Assembly: GCA_021234535.1 (NCBI GenBank)
Contig: CM037850.1
Span: forward strand, 17,779,990-17,843,989
Reading direction: 5' to 3'
Origin: Stichopus chloronotus
Lineage: Eukaryota > Echinodermata > Holothuroidea > Aspidochirotida > Stichopodidae
DNA length: 64,000 nt
Of the stretch, positions 11,701 to 24,100 are shown in pieces. The notes beneath the pieces were generated by a model. That model did no database searches. It was not told the origin of the DNA and worked only from the letters and a program-made list of their open reading frames with translations. Position 1 is the stretch's first letter, and each line of letters begins with the position of its first letter. Position numbers and translations under genes: made by a program.

Positions 11701-14278
11701 AGCAACACGATTTGTTCTTTGTTGTGAGGGAGACAACGGAAATTAACCAATAAAGAAACCTCGAAGTTGATAAATATACGATGATGAAAGTAAAGATTAC
11801 GAAAACAATTCGAGGTTCATCAGTCGCTGTTACTGCTTCTTTCAAAATAAATGAAACGAATCGGAAGAGGTAAATCTATTACAAAGTAAAAAGGCATACC
11901 GTATATGACGTCATCACAGCAGCCTGGTTTTAAGTCACGCAATGCGACCAAGAAGGGAGGAAATCCGACAGGAACGAATTGAAGAGGCTCTACAGAGAAA
12001 AGTGCACTGCACCAGGACAGGGTTTCAAATTACTCTTTCATTCTGTTGATGATGAATATATGCACAAAATTACTACGTGCATGTATATAATTCAACCACA
12101 CAATTTGCAAAGCAAATGCAGACCCCTTTTGTTTTTTGTTTTTTTTTTACTGTAATTACAAATTTATGTTAGGCAAGAGATCCGTAGGGTAGGTCTATTT
12201 TATCAGTAGTAGGCCTACCAGGACTGATTTGGCACCAAAAACACAATTTGCAAATAAGTACACCGTAATAAAAATAAATATGAGAGTGAAATTTGAAAAT
12301 CAAACAATAGATACTGTTATAGGCCTATTGTATAACGGGCAGCAATACGATTTAGAAGCACCATGGGTATGTGTCACATGGACCCTCTCTTCGCGGCTTT
12401 TCATTACAGTTAAACATGTATCCCCATGATAGTAGAAAATCATGCATGACTCTGACACACGAGTTAAAAGTCATGTAACAATGAAACTTTCCCTATGACA
12501 AAACAATGAAACTGGTATCATACACCCGACGACAAAACTACTTTACAGTTTCCCTGCATATTGGACTGGAAACAAAATCCACTGATAAAAAAGCTCACTG
12601 AATAATTTAGCGTCGATAATGTATTACGACTGAAATAAATGTCCTGCATATAGCTTACCTGAACAAAACTACATAATGAATTGTCTTCAACATATACAAT
12701 CCTTAACTGAAGTCATGGTGAAATAAACTAGCGTATAACTTCACTCGGCATGTTGATATCTTAATACAGTTACGCAAACTTGAAAGGTAACCTGTTTCCT
12801 GTACGTTTAACATATGGGCATCGATCCTGTGGGGGGGGGGGGGGGGGGAGAATACCCCACATTCCAATTTGGATTGACCCCGCTGGCTCAACATATACTA
12901 ACTACAGTATTACTAATCTCCATTATAAAGTATATGTTGTGGGAGACACTTCATATATTAGGTTGGAAGAGTCTTCGCTAATTTAAACATGGAGTGTGCA
13001 CAAAAAAATTCACACCACCTTGACAGTTTTTTGAAATTTTTGACAAAAATGTTTTAATCAACAAAAATCAAAGCCTAACTATCATTTTCATTTTAAAACT
13101 TTGCATTGAGACCACAGTTAAGGCTGACACTTTGAAATTAATCTGTGGGCCTACTCTTAACGCAGAGAATTTCTAGGTCAGTAACCTTTGCTTTGTTCAG
13201 TCACTAATCATTGTTCAGTCACTAATCAACGAGCAAACATCCTTGTTTGAATATTTACTAAGCGTATATTATGGTTGAGTGTACTTCGTATGTCAACAAA
13301 CCATTAATTGGAATCATACAACAAATATAGTCTTTTCAGAAATTGTTAAGAAAGAGAGACCTAGGGCAAAGATATTAATCTCACTGCAGCGAAGATAATT
13401 GGTGCAAGTGCTTTACGATTTACATATTCCCATGAGGCACCGCTTCTAGAAAATAGTGATTCACTGCTTTATCAAGTATTGCCCACGCTCTGAGTGTGTC
13501 ATGGACGTATCGTCAGGCTATTGTGAAGAAATATATGAAAAGGAACAGTGTCTCTTCATTGCTAGTTTAACCCTAGTACAAACTATCCGCTTCAGCTGTT
13601 ACATACCAGAGTAACCAGAACCAAAATACGTTAATAATATCCTCAATAATAAATCTGATTTATCATTTTTTAAACGATGTAATCACCAAATTATAAACAT
13701 TTATCCTTCCTATGAAAAACCTGCGCGTAAGAGTTCTGTCTTTTGATTTGAAAGGGAGAATGTGATACCATCGCTTAAGCCTTCTTATGACATATCTAAG
13801 AGAGTTATTTAAAGTACTGTAAGCCTATTTTGTCTGGAAAAGGATTGGCCGAGTAAATACCTAATCAAGACATAAGTGTTCACTGTCGTAGGCTTACTCC
13901 ACAATCCACCCTATTGAATGATAGAGGGACCTGGGAACCCTATCTCTGTACAGGAACGCTACTCTATAGTTAACATTCCTGCCCTCCGAGACTTGTGATT
14001 TCGTATCTGTGCCATTCGATAACTGCACATAATATATTCATTGATAAAAACAAGTATCCTCCATTTCTTGTACAGTGTTGTTAGCAGCGCCTAGAATGTC
14101 ATAGTTGGCGTTCTATGGTTATGCCAATGATTCTCATTGGATAAAAGTTGACCAGACGGATAGTCGTCTGCATAGCAACGTTTGTAAGTTCGTACGTGTA
14201 TCATGTAGCCAGGCTAGGCTATGTGCCAGGCCGGCCAGGGTCGTGGCCGTGGGTCAATGTTCGATTTTCAGTCAGGGT
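8721..14278. other. Intergenic stretch, no gene seen
   Basis: I found no splice-bordered coding exon, RNA gene or transposon end here. It contains a run of twelve C at 10071-10082, a run of eighteen G at 12831-12848 and an 18-base direct duplication near 13195-13230 (TTGTTCAGTCACTAATCA twice). The left-hand gene and SYCP1 point away from each other, so both promoters should lie at the two ends of this interval. Confidence 0.6.
12831..12848. repeat. Run of eighteen G
   Basis: The longest of several pure G or C tracts in this AT-rich window. It is inside intergenic DNA and is a likely spot for sequencing length error. Confidence 0.9.
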
Positions 14279-14308
14279 ACGTACATACGTACGCGCACGT
14301 ATGTACGT
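14279..14308. repeat. Inverted repeat upstream of SYCP1
   Basis: Arms ACGTACATACGT and ACGTATGTACGT are perfect reverse complements of 12 bases, separated by the 6 bases ACGCGC. More ACGT-type text follows to about 14318. It lies about 650 bases before the SYCP1 coding exon, where an upstream untranslated exon or promoter is expected. A hairpin or a dimeric protein site is possible, and so is low-complexity sequence. Confidence 0.7.
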
Positions 14309-14947
14309 TACGTACGTAAGAAGCCTGGCCTATATGTAGATGTTGCAGATGTCCTGTAAATTGTAATAACGTAGCAGTTACAAATTCGGCATACTGACAA
14401 TAGGCCATAACCTAGGGGAACTTTCAGAGACGAAGAGAAATAGACGATCCCAAGAATATCTCCGACTGACTTCAAGGTAGGCATGGGATGAAGAGCAAGT
14501 TTAAAGCTAGACCCGATCCTAATTTCTACTTTTAGCACCAAACTTAACGTTAATTCTAACTTGCTAACGTTAGTATACTAATTACTATGAAAAAGTACCG
14601 CAAAGACTAATTTTAGGTTAAGCTGGCCTGAACCTAGGCCTAATGACAATTAGGCTAGTATAGTCAGTCTTTGACTGACAGATTTCTTAAATGCATGTTT
14701 GACAATCACATAGGCCTAATATAGCCTAGCCTACTACTAAGTTAGGCCTAAGTTAGTTAATGTTAATAATTTCTACCTTTCAGCCTTAAGGATGTTTCAC
14801 AATGGGGGTCCCTATATTATTAGGTCTGGGCCTATGCGTTTATCACAAATTAATTACATGTCAAATACTAGCCAAGGCTTAGATTACAAGCATTTTACCT
14901 AGCATATTTAAAGATATTTGTGATATTTTCTAACTTGACTGTAACAG

Positions 14948-15124
14948 ATATCTCACCACGTCACCATGCTGATGTCTAATCGACAAGAAACATCAGAAGA
15001 TCAACCTTTCTTCAAAATTTCATCTCACAGTAAGACCGGAAGTCAGCAACAAGGTTTCTTCCTAGTGTCAAAACAACCGGCTACAAAGGTATCCTCAAAT
15101 TCTAGTGCAGTTTCTATGTTTCAA
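14948..15124 (+). CDS. SYCP1: SYCP1 exon with the start codon
   Basis: The acceptor AG at 14946-14947 follows a T-rich tract. The ATG at 14966 is followed by a second in-frame ATG two codons later, and the exon ends at a GTGAGT donor in phase 0. It encodes 53 residues, Ser- and Gln-rich, including PFFKISSHSKTG. This is the non-coiled head, which is poorly conserved in the family. The frame stays open back to the acceptor, so an earlier start in the previous exon is not excluded. Confidence 0.7.
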
Positions 15125-18100
15125 GTGAGTAATGATAGATAGTTAATTACATTATAAGGTAACCAACTACCGCGCAGGCCCGTCGAACGCGCCTCTAGCC
15201 TATCATTTACAAGCATAGGTTCAGCAGATTGAAATAGTGAAGCACGCCACCATTTTTTGTCATTTATACACTAAGACAATGGCAGGCGCGCTCGACGGGC
15301 ACCTTGGGGAAAGTTAATTTTGTTTGGATTGTCGTAAAGGAGGTGGGATAATTTCACCTTCGGTGACACACTTTTTCGTTGCAATGAATACATATTCATT
15401 TGAGGCAATACTGATTCATGAGGAATCGTTCCCACTTTTGTAGGTGGAACTGTCACAAACTTGGAATGATAAATTTCCTTAAAAGCGTGTTCGACGGTCA
15501 CCCCTTTATACTGCTATAATATGTAACTCTTCAATCAAGTGTAAAATTAACAACAAACCTTAAATGTTTTGTACCAGTGGTCATAAATGATTCCAAGTAC
15601 TAGCCTGCATAGTATTGCAGCCTTTGCAGGACTCACATAAGCTTCAACAAGGCCACAGCAGAAATAATTCTAAGCCAGCCATAGAATGACACTATGGTTT
15701 CTTGCATGAAGATTATTTTAATTGTGTTCATGCATGATTTATCACATCCCTAAAATCTAAAAAGTTTGGGCCCAACTTTGTACCTAAGAACCCAAAGTTA
15801 CTTAACCACCAAAGTGCTAATCTGAAAAACCCTTAACATTATAACATATGTAATCTGTAGCATGTACAATTTGCACAATGTAATAATTTATGGCCTGCTT
15901 ATATGGCCCATTCTGAAGTTGGATCCACAAATGTTGACTACTGCAAAGGGTTCCACTACCACAGTGTTAATTTGACAAACCTTGCACACTGTAAAGGAAA
16001 ATATGCAGAAAAGCATGATTCATTATATGATCCATATGGTCGCATATAAGACCGATAATCCTGAACAACCTGAAAGAATTTCTATCATAGTATTAATGGG
16101 ACACAATTTTAACTTAATACCATACAAACTGTAGGAGAAGAAGCATCTTGCATGATTTCATAAAATGGCCCATTTGGACCTTGGACCCCAAAATCTTGAA
16201 CATCCCAGGTTTCACTACCACAGTGCTAATTTGACAAAAAATTCACATTGTAAAGAAATACACATGCTGAAACAAAACATTTTGCATGATTCCATAAAAT
16301 GGTCCACATGGTACCAATAATCAGAACAATTTGAAGGAACTTCTACCATAGTAGTAATGTGACACAATTTCAACTTAAATAACATCCAATCTACAGGAGA
16401 AGAGGCATTTTGCATGATTTTGTAATATGGCCCATTTGGACCTTGGACCCAAATATCTTGAGCACCCGGAGGCACCACTAACATAATGCATCCATATACT
16501 TAGTATCCAGTTTGTCCAAGCTATATAGCTTGAGGTATCGAGTTAAAAGGTTTTCAAACTTTTGCCACCAGTGCCCCCAGATGATCTTAGTCCTACACCA
16601 AAAACAATAGGGCACACCTTCACAATATGGCAGACCTACATTCCAAGTTTGATTTTCATACGATTTTCCCCTATCAGTATTGAGTTAGACCATACCTAAA
16701 GCAAGTGTTACAGACAGACACACACACACGTACAGCTTTGTTTTCCATTCATTCCGAGGACCTCATTGTGCTTTCTTGTGTTTTTTCTTCCTCAACCCTA
16801 ACCTTAACAATAGACTGTCTATTGCTAATCTTGAGAGGACGGGAGAAATCTATTGAAGTTTCCAAAGAGGACCTAAAATCTATTGTTTCTGTCCTCGATC
16901 CCACCCGAAAACAAGGGCATGCATACACACACACAGCAACCTGACTGCATAGGTTCCTCTGCAGTCGACAACATTTCACAAAGTATTAGTGATAGATTTG
17001 AACCCATGTCATATTTAGATCCTCAAACTTGTTATAGGTCTTTACCCAAATCAGGTTTCTTGGAACTGAAGAAATATGATAAAAAAATTGTATTATATCA
17101 TATGATGAAGGTACTTGAAAGTTCAAACATTGTGTTCACATTTACAAAATAAAAACTTAGAGATGGAAAATATAGGTTCACTATCATCGTGCAACACCAG
17201 AGGAGGTTCTACATCGTAATTCAACATCACTAGTTGATTAAGCATTTCTTCATTATTGCCTAATGAATAATTTGCAAATCATGTAGAACTGAGTTTTACC
17301 TTGATTAACTAAAATATTAACTACAGATAATTTTGATAACGCTCAAAAGAGGAGCATGTACTAAACACAGATGTCTACAAATATAACTGCTTGATATCGC
17401 AGGCTTACCGTACTATTTTACAGTTACGTTTTATAAGCACATGTGCCACTATGACTTTATAGGCTAAGATAATCATCAAAACCAACTTAGTGATATTTTA
17501 CTCTATATCTCTATGTATTTTGTACATGGTAAAATACAAATGTTGTGGTATGTAAAGAACAGTAGCTACTAAAGTAACCAAAGCACATTGCTCTATTCTC
17601 TATGAAAGAAACTGCATGAGTATCAAACATGTCTCATGATTTTACCCACAAAAGGATCCAACACCAGCAATCCACCAAGGAAAACAACATTCTCAGTTTC
17701 AGCACCCTGCACCATCAGTAACCACACAATCAAATTATCAAGCCCCCCAAACTCGACATCAACAAAGGACAGGGAGTCAGGTAGTTCAAAGGGAAAGGAT
17801 AGCTGAGGCATACACCCATAACTCTGAAAAGCTGACTACCCTACACTCTCGCCTACATCAGGAAGCAGAGAAAATAAGACGATGGAAAGTTCAAACAGAG
17901 ATAGAGTTGAAGCAACAGGAGCAGAAACTAAGGGATTCTCTACACACGATAGAATCTCAAAGACAGTCATTGTTGGAATTACAGGTGAGTATCAATAACT
18001 TTAGTTCCATTCATATTGCTTTTCCTTCTTGCTTCACAAACGAATGTGATGGTATTGAATGAGGTGATGCAGGAATAATGTTATGAAAATTCAGAGTTTT

Positions 18101-21100
18101 TTTCGGCAGATAGTAGATAAGTTTGTCCTTTTATTAGTCTGGCCAATGATTTTCATCATTTTTGCTTTTAGCTTCAGAATGAAACACTAAGTGCAAAACT
18201 GAAAGAGGAAATTGATGTGAGATCAGAGATGGAAGAAAAGTAAGTCACTTGTTTCAATGTAAAATGAATAAAGGATGAACTTCTAGTGCGAATAGTGTAA
18301 TAACTTGTTACACAGCTCTTGGATATGTTCAAATCATTGCTGTAAACGAAGTTTTGAAGGAATATGAAAAATGTATTCTAGTTATAGACTTAGCCAAATA
18401 CCAGCATAACCTAATACAAAGAGGACGATTTATTTTGATTTGTATAAAATAATCATAAATAATATGCAGTCTCACTGAAATTTGTTAAACTTGCATTTTA
18501 GATGCAAGTTTTAGGGAAATGCTAACCCTGAGTGGCTCTTGTATGGTTTATCTATGTACCTGTCACATGTATTGCAGTCTTGAAATTTTAGCATTTTCAT
18601 CTAGTTGCCCAAAGGACAACTAAAATGTGGTTGTCCTTTTCAAATTTTAGTTTTCCTACCAAAAATCATGTCACGATTTAAAGAGGCTTATTGAGTTTGT
18701 TCACAAAATTCATGATATTTTGGAATATGAGTATTTCTCATACACGTTGATTGTAAATGATTAAACTAAGAGATTCTGCAGATCTGACAGACTGACACGA
18801 GACTGAATTAACAATGATGGGTTAATTAATGATCAAGATCACTTATCGCAAATCTCTGACCGGACACTTTTACCCTAAGATACCAGTGCTCTAGTCAAAT
18901 TCAACCAATTCACTTCCAAGTTATTACCTTTCAAGTCAGAGTCCTTGAAGGCAGAGTCCAAGTCCTTGAAGGTAGAGTCACAGTCCACGAGACTTTGCAA
19001 ATATTACACGTATCCTTATACATGAAATTCGACAAGATTTGCAACACAACCGTAGCCAGGTTCATATCTTTAGGTGGGTGTGAAGGTCAAAAATTCTGAC
19101 TGCCTAAATGTTTTTTCCAACTGAGTGGCGATGCAACACTGCAACAGTTTTGGATACTGCGAATACTTTATTAGGCTTTGATTCAGAATTGCAAGAAAGG
19201 GAGGACCTTTACGAATTGGGCACTATCAGGCTCAGTGGAAAGAAAAATATTGGAGGGGTAGCAATGGCAGGATTATCTAAGCGGAGTGCCACATTGGTTG
19301 ACGTGGAGAAACAAGAAAATTTTGGCTTATCAAACTCCCCAGATGGCAGGAAATGGCACTCCTCAGTGTAGCCTACTTGAGCTGCATTCACCCAGCCTTG
19401 AAATAGGGATTACATGTCTGCATGTCCTCAATTCATGTGAAAAAACTATCAATGTATGACAAATGGTAATACATGTCAGGTGGGTTGAGGTGATACAAGA
19501 ATCATAATGAATTCTGCATTTGCTTTCAGTTGTGCTTTGAGTACTTGGCAAATATTTAGTGGTGAACACAAAGGCGTATAGACGTCTAAAAATCTAAGGC
19601 AGATACTTTTTGCCCAAATTTTGGTTTGCTACTAACTAGTGAAATTACTATCTAAGCGGATCGCCACCATGGGTTGGCACATATACCATACAAGAACTCC
19701 CTAGATGGTGGGAAACAGCTTTTCCCGAGTATTCTGGACTGCATTGTCCAGCCTTAAAATAGGGATATCATGTCTGCAATTTGAAAAACAATCTGTTAAA
19801 AATTGTAACACATATAAGGGAATTTCCAGCAAAACGTCTGACGGAGAGTGGTTCAAAATCCCCAGCGAAATTTTGAAAAAAATTAACAACAACAGTAACT
19901 ACAACTTTTGTCGGTTAGGCAAAAGGTGAATGTGAAAGGCACATCAGTTACACAAATTATCAGGACACCGTCAGCGTCTAATGATTGGGTGTGGGACATC
20001 TTGCCTATACATTATTTGTATAACATATGAGGTGCAGGTCCAGAGTTTTCAGCAGGGGTGGGGTCTCATTTGAGAGTATAGCACTTTTTCATGCACAGCG
20101 TGCAAAAGTTCTACACTCAAGTCCAATTCCAGTCTTGAGTCGTCAAGGGCTGTGACTGTAAGATACTAGGCAACCTCTGTTCATACAAAACTAAAATTTC
20201 TCACATTTTCAGTGACTGTAGGAATAGAAATGTGATAAATGAGGCTAATCAGAAGTATTAGCATGCAATAATTTCCTTCAAACTTGTCACAAAATAAGCA
20301 AAATCAACTGGAAGCAAATGAGTCACATACAAGGCCATAGTAGAAAACATGTTGCTTAAATTGTTTCTGCCACCAGTCATGTTTCTGCCACCAGTCATAC
20401 TGCTGCATTGTGGAGACATGTTCCAAAGTTAAAAATCTCAATGGAATGAAATTTGTGGTTAATGGACCTTATCAATGCACCAGCTAGAGGAATCCAAAGT
20501 ACATTACATTGTAAAAGTGTCAGTACAGTACTTGTGGCCAGCAATTGCCAGCCACTGGCACTTGTCTACCTGGTCATTGACATTTAAATCTTTGCGCACT
20601 CAGGACTTTTTAGGGATGTTTTGTGGGATTGACATGTGTTTTTCTGTTTAGTGCAAACACATTTGTCATCATTAGGTCATAATTATACTGGTATTAGTGT
20701 GATGATCATGCAGTGTAAGGTTATTAGATACACCTGCATGACGAAAGCTAGTGTATCGCTATATCAGTTTACTTTTAGGAGGAAACACTTGTGTTTACAA
20801 TGTTAACAGGAACTAAATATAAAGCTAAGACAGGGGACGACCTATACAATGAAGACTCACTTCCAAGTAGTTCCGGAAATTAGTGTTGATGGCTGGAAAT
20901 GAACCATTGTGAACAACTTCCTATTTATACGTGACCTTGGAGACCAATAACCACTTTATTATATATTGACCATCATGGCAAATTTTCTTTGGAGAAACTG
21001 GACTGTTTTAGTTTTGATAATTTCCTCTAATCATCCAATTTGAGTAGGCAAATCACTGGTCTCATGAAAAATGTTACTTAAAAGATGATTTAGGACCTTC

Positions 21101-24100
21101 AAAATGAAGAGTGCTATTGGGGTTTTCATTTAATGGAGTTTTGCAAAAAAGGGAAGCACTCCACAAAAATACTTACAAGTGGAAAATGTATTATGTGAAA
21201 TTTTTCAATCAAGTTGCAGATGTATTGAAAAGGCTTAAGTAAGATAAAACAGTCATAACCTAGATTGCTGTTTGTATGTAACAGTGAGTTAATTCTCTTG
21301 AAAGATTCACTATGGCAACAGACATGTCACCCTAAATTAACACTGACTTTGTAAATAAAATGAAATAATGGTTGTTGTGGGCCTTAATTAAATTTGATCA
21401 TTTGTAGAAGAGGTGTAGGACATAGTGAACTACCACTACTTTCACCTTATGTTTTATGTATTGTTTTTATATGTCTATCTATACTTTCATGTTTGGTTTA
21501 GATGTTTAAGGGGGGGGGGGGCTGCTCGTAAAATCATTCTGCTTCCCCAGCCCTCCTCCACTCCCTTGTTTAGTTAATTGTCAACGTTGTATATTTTATT
21601 GTGGAAATGAATTGAACTTACAAGTGTGTGCCGATGTTGGCTACCTGTAAATATGTAATACGTAATAGTAAAGGCAATATGTAAAGAGTATGAAATTTAC
21701 TTATTTTTTATTTAAATGTTGAAGTGTGTTGATCATTTCTGTTGAAGAAATTGGTCTACACATGCCTCTATAATGTTTGTTTTAACAATGAAATATGTCT
21801 CCATCTCTTTTATAAGAATTGAAGCAACTCGTGATTTGTGTGCTGTGGTCAAAGATTACTCTATTAGATTAGAGGAAAAGCTAACTGTGTGCGAACAAGA
21901 CCGAGATGATATTCAAGAATCTCAAAAGAAATGCCAAGAGGACTTTGTGGTAGGGACAGTATGGTCAGAAAATGGCATAAAATAACTTTGTACTTTGTAG
22001 TTTTGACATATTCCATTATGTTCCATTATGGTTACCTTTCTACATATCTTTGTACTTTAATGTCAATCCTATTTGTTCAAATGCTGTGAAAAGTGGTCAT
22101 TAATCATATGCACAACTCATCCCTATCTTCCCGTTATTCAACGATCATTAATTAAATCTCTATGTCAGTCCTCCACTGATTCAAGGAACGACACATCTTT
22201 GACTGTCTGACTACATTTCTTATGATTGCCATTACTGTGAAGTTAGAACATATGTATGAATTTTGTGTTATACATTTATGCATATCATCTACGGAAACTC
22301 CTTACTCTATGCATGTGATTTTCTTGTTATCTGTTTTGCAGGTTTTATCAAACAAGTTTGAGGAACTTAGCATTGAACATGGCACAAAAGTAAAGCAACT
22401 GGAAACTTTGAGTGAGTTGTGATTTAATTTTAGTGTAACTTTGTGATCAATAACTTTCACATGATTGCAGTGAACAACACATTGATTAGGGCTCCATTAA
22501 GCTGCAAATTTCAACCCCATTTTACTGTGTGTTCAAACTCAGGTAGATTCTGTAGCCTTCAATTTATCTGCATGCACTGATATTTGTTGAAGAGAATTAC
22601 ATACAGTTTAACATAATTATACTGCAATAAACTTAGAAAAAGTGATAATTGATGCATCCACTCTTAAACATAGTATCGTCAACAGGTCATGATCGCACAT
22701 GTGTAATATCTTTTGCAGTAAAGCTAAAAGTTCTGCATTTGGGTTTGCAGCAGTGCAGTGCATTGCATAATACCTGTTCATTATTTCAGCAGAAAGTTAA
22801 TCATGTTCAACTGTTTTAATCATGTAATTCTGATCATATAGTAACATGCATGTACACAACAATTATAACTTAAGGTAAACATAATATTTCACTCTAAGGA
22901 GCAGAGTGTCATGTCCTCTCGCATGACTTATGCCACAAGACTGCCAGCATAGTGACACATGATAAAATTTCTGAAGTGGAATCTATGATACTATGCACCT
23001 CATTAAGTTACATAAAGATCTCTCTTATATCAAGAAAACTAAAAACCTCCTTCGATAGAAAAGCGGAATAGTGACCTGGGAGAGAGTGTATTCTGCATAT
23101 CATGAAAACATTTTACATGCAGAATTTGATGATAGAAGATAGACGATGAGGGTATTGCATTTCAGGAAATGAATATCACAAAACAGTTGTACCTACACTT
23201 GTATGTTTAAGAATATTTCACTTACTGCATGGAGTGTGGTATTTTACTATGTTGATTTTGATCGGCAGTTATGATTAAATGTAACCAGTGGGATTTTTCA
23301 GTCTTATTTGAGTTCTATGCCATGACTTGTAAAGCTAACATATTTCACAGATAGATGTGTATGACCATCACCAAGTTCAGAGTACGTCAATTGTATGACC
23401 ATCTAGGACAGGGGTGGGCAACCTACGGCCCGCGGACCGCATGCGGCCCGCCATTGATTTATGTGCGGCTCGCGAGACATATCCAGCACATGGAAAAAAT
23501 GTATTCATTTCACACAACAAGCGAGCTATCTCTGAGATCACAATTTGCAGAGTAGGTTGAGTAGGTAATTGTTGTTGAAATGCGGCCCGCCAAATTTTTC
23601 ATTCCTCATTTCTGGCCCCTCAAATCAAAAAGGTTGCCCACCCCTGATCTAGGATTTCATAACATTCTGCACAACTGCAATGTTGCTCAAAATATCTTTG
23701 ACATTGTGGCTTTTATCCTACATGCTTGTCACCTTTAACTAAACTTTATCCTCATATGAAATTAAATCACACTTCTGTCTTGTGAATATGAATGCATGAT
23801 GAGCTATATTTCATGTGACCTTTGACATTAAAACATTGACCTATGATGTCAGCAGACTCAATATTTTTGGGATGGGTCTCAATCTGTAGATGGTGCTCTG
23901 TCAACTGGCTAAGAGATACTTTTGGCTTGAGTTGACTGCCGGCTTCTATATCAACATTCTTCCACTGATGATGGCACAAGCTGCAACCATTTCACTTCTC
24001 TTTGATGTTTAAGTTGCCATTGGAAGCTTTAATGGTATAACCTTTGGTAGAATGAAGAATATGATTTGAATGATTTTTTGCTCTCATCTTTTAATTGTCA

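Noticed and set aside
11494..11736. 80-codon minus-strand frame
   Set aside because: No splice context, no neighbour exons and a composition without clear domain pattern.
12780..12986. Open frames crossing the G run at 12831
   Set aside because: The glycine or proline runs come from the homopolymer, and the frame depends on its uncertain length.
16705..17152. Several open frames on both strands in SYCP1 intron 1
   Set aside because: No splice borders compatible with exons 1 and 2, which already join in phase 0, and no coiled-coil character.
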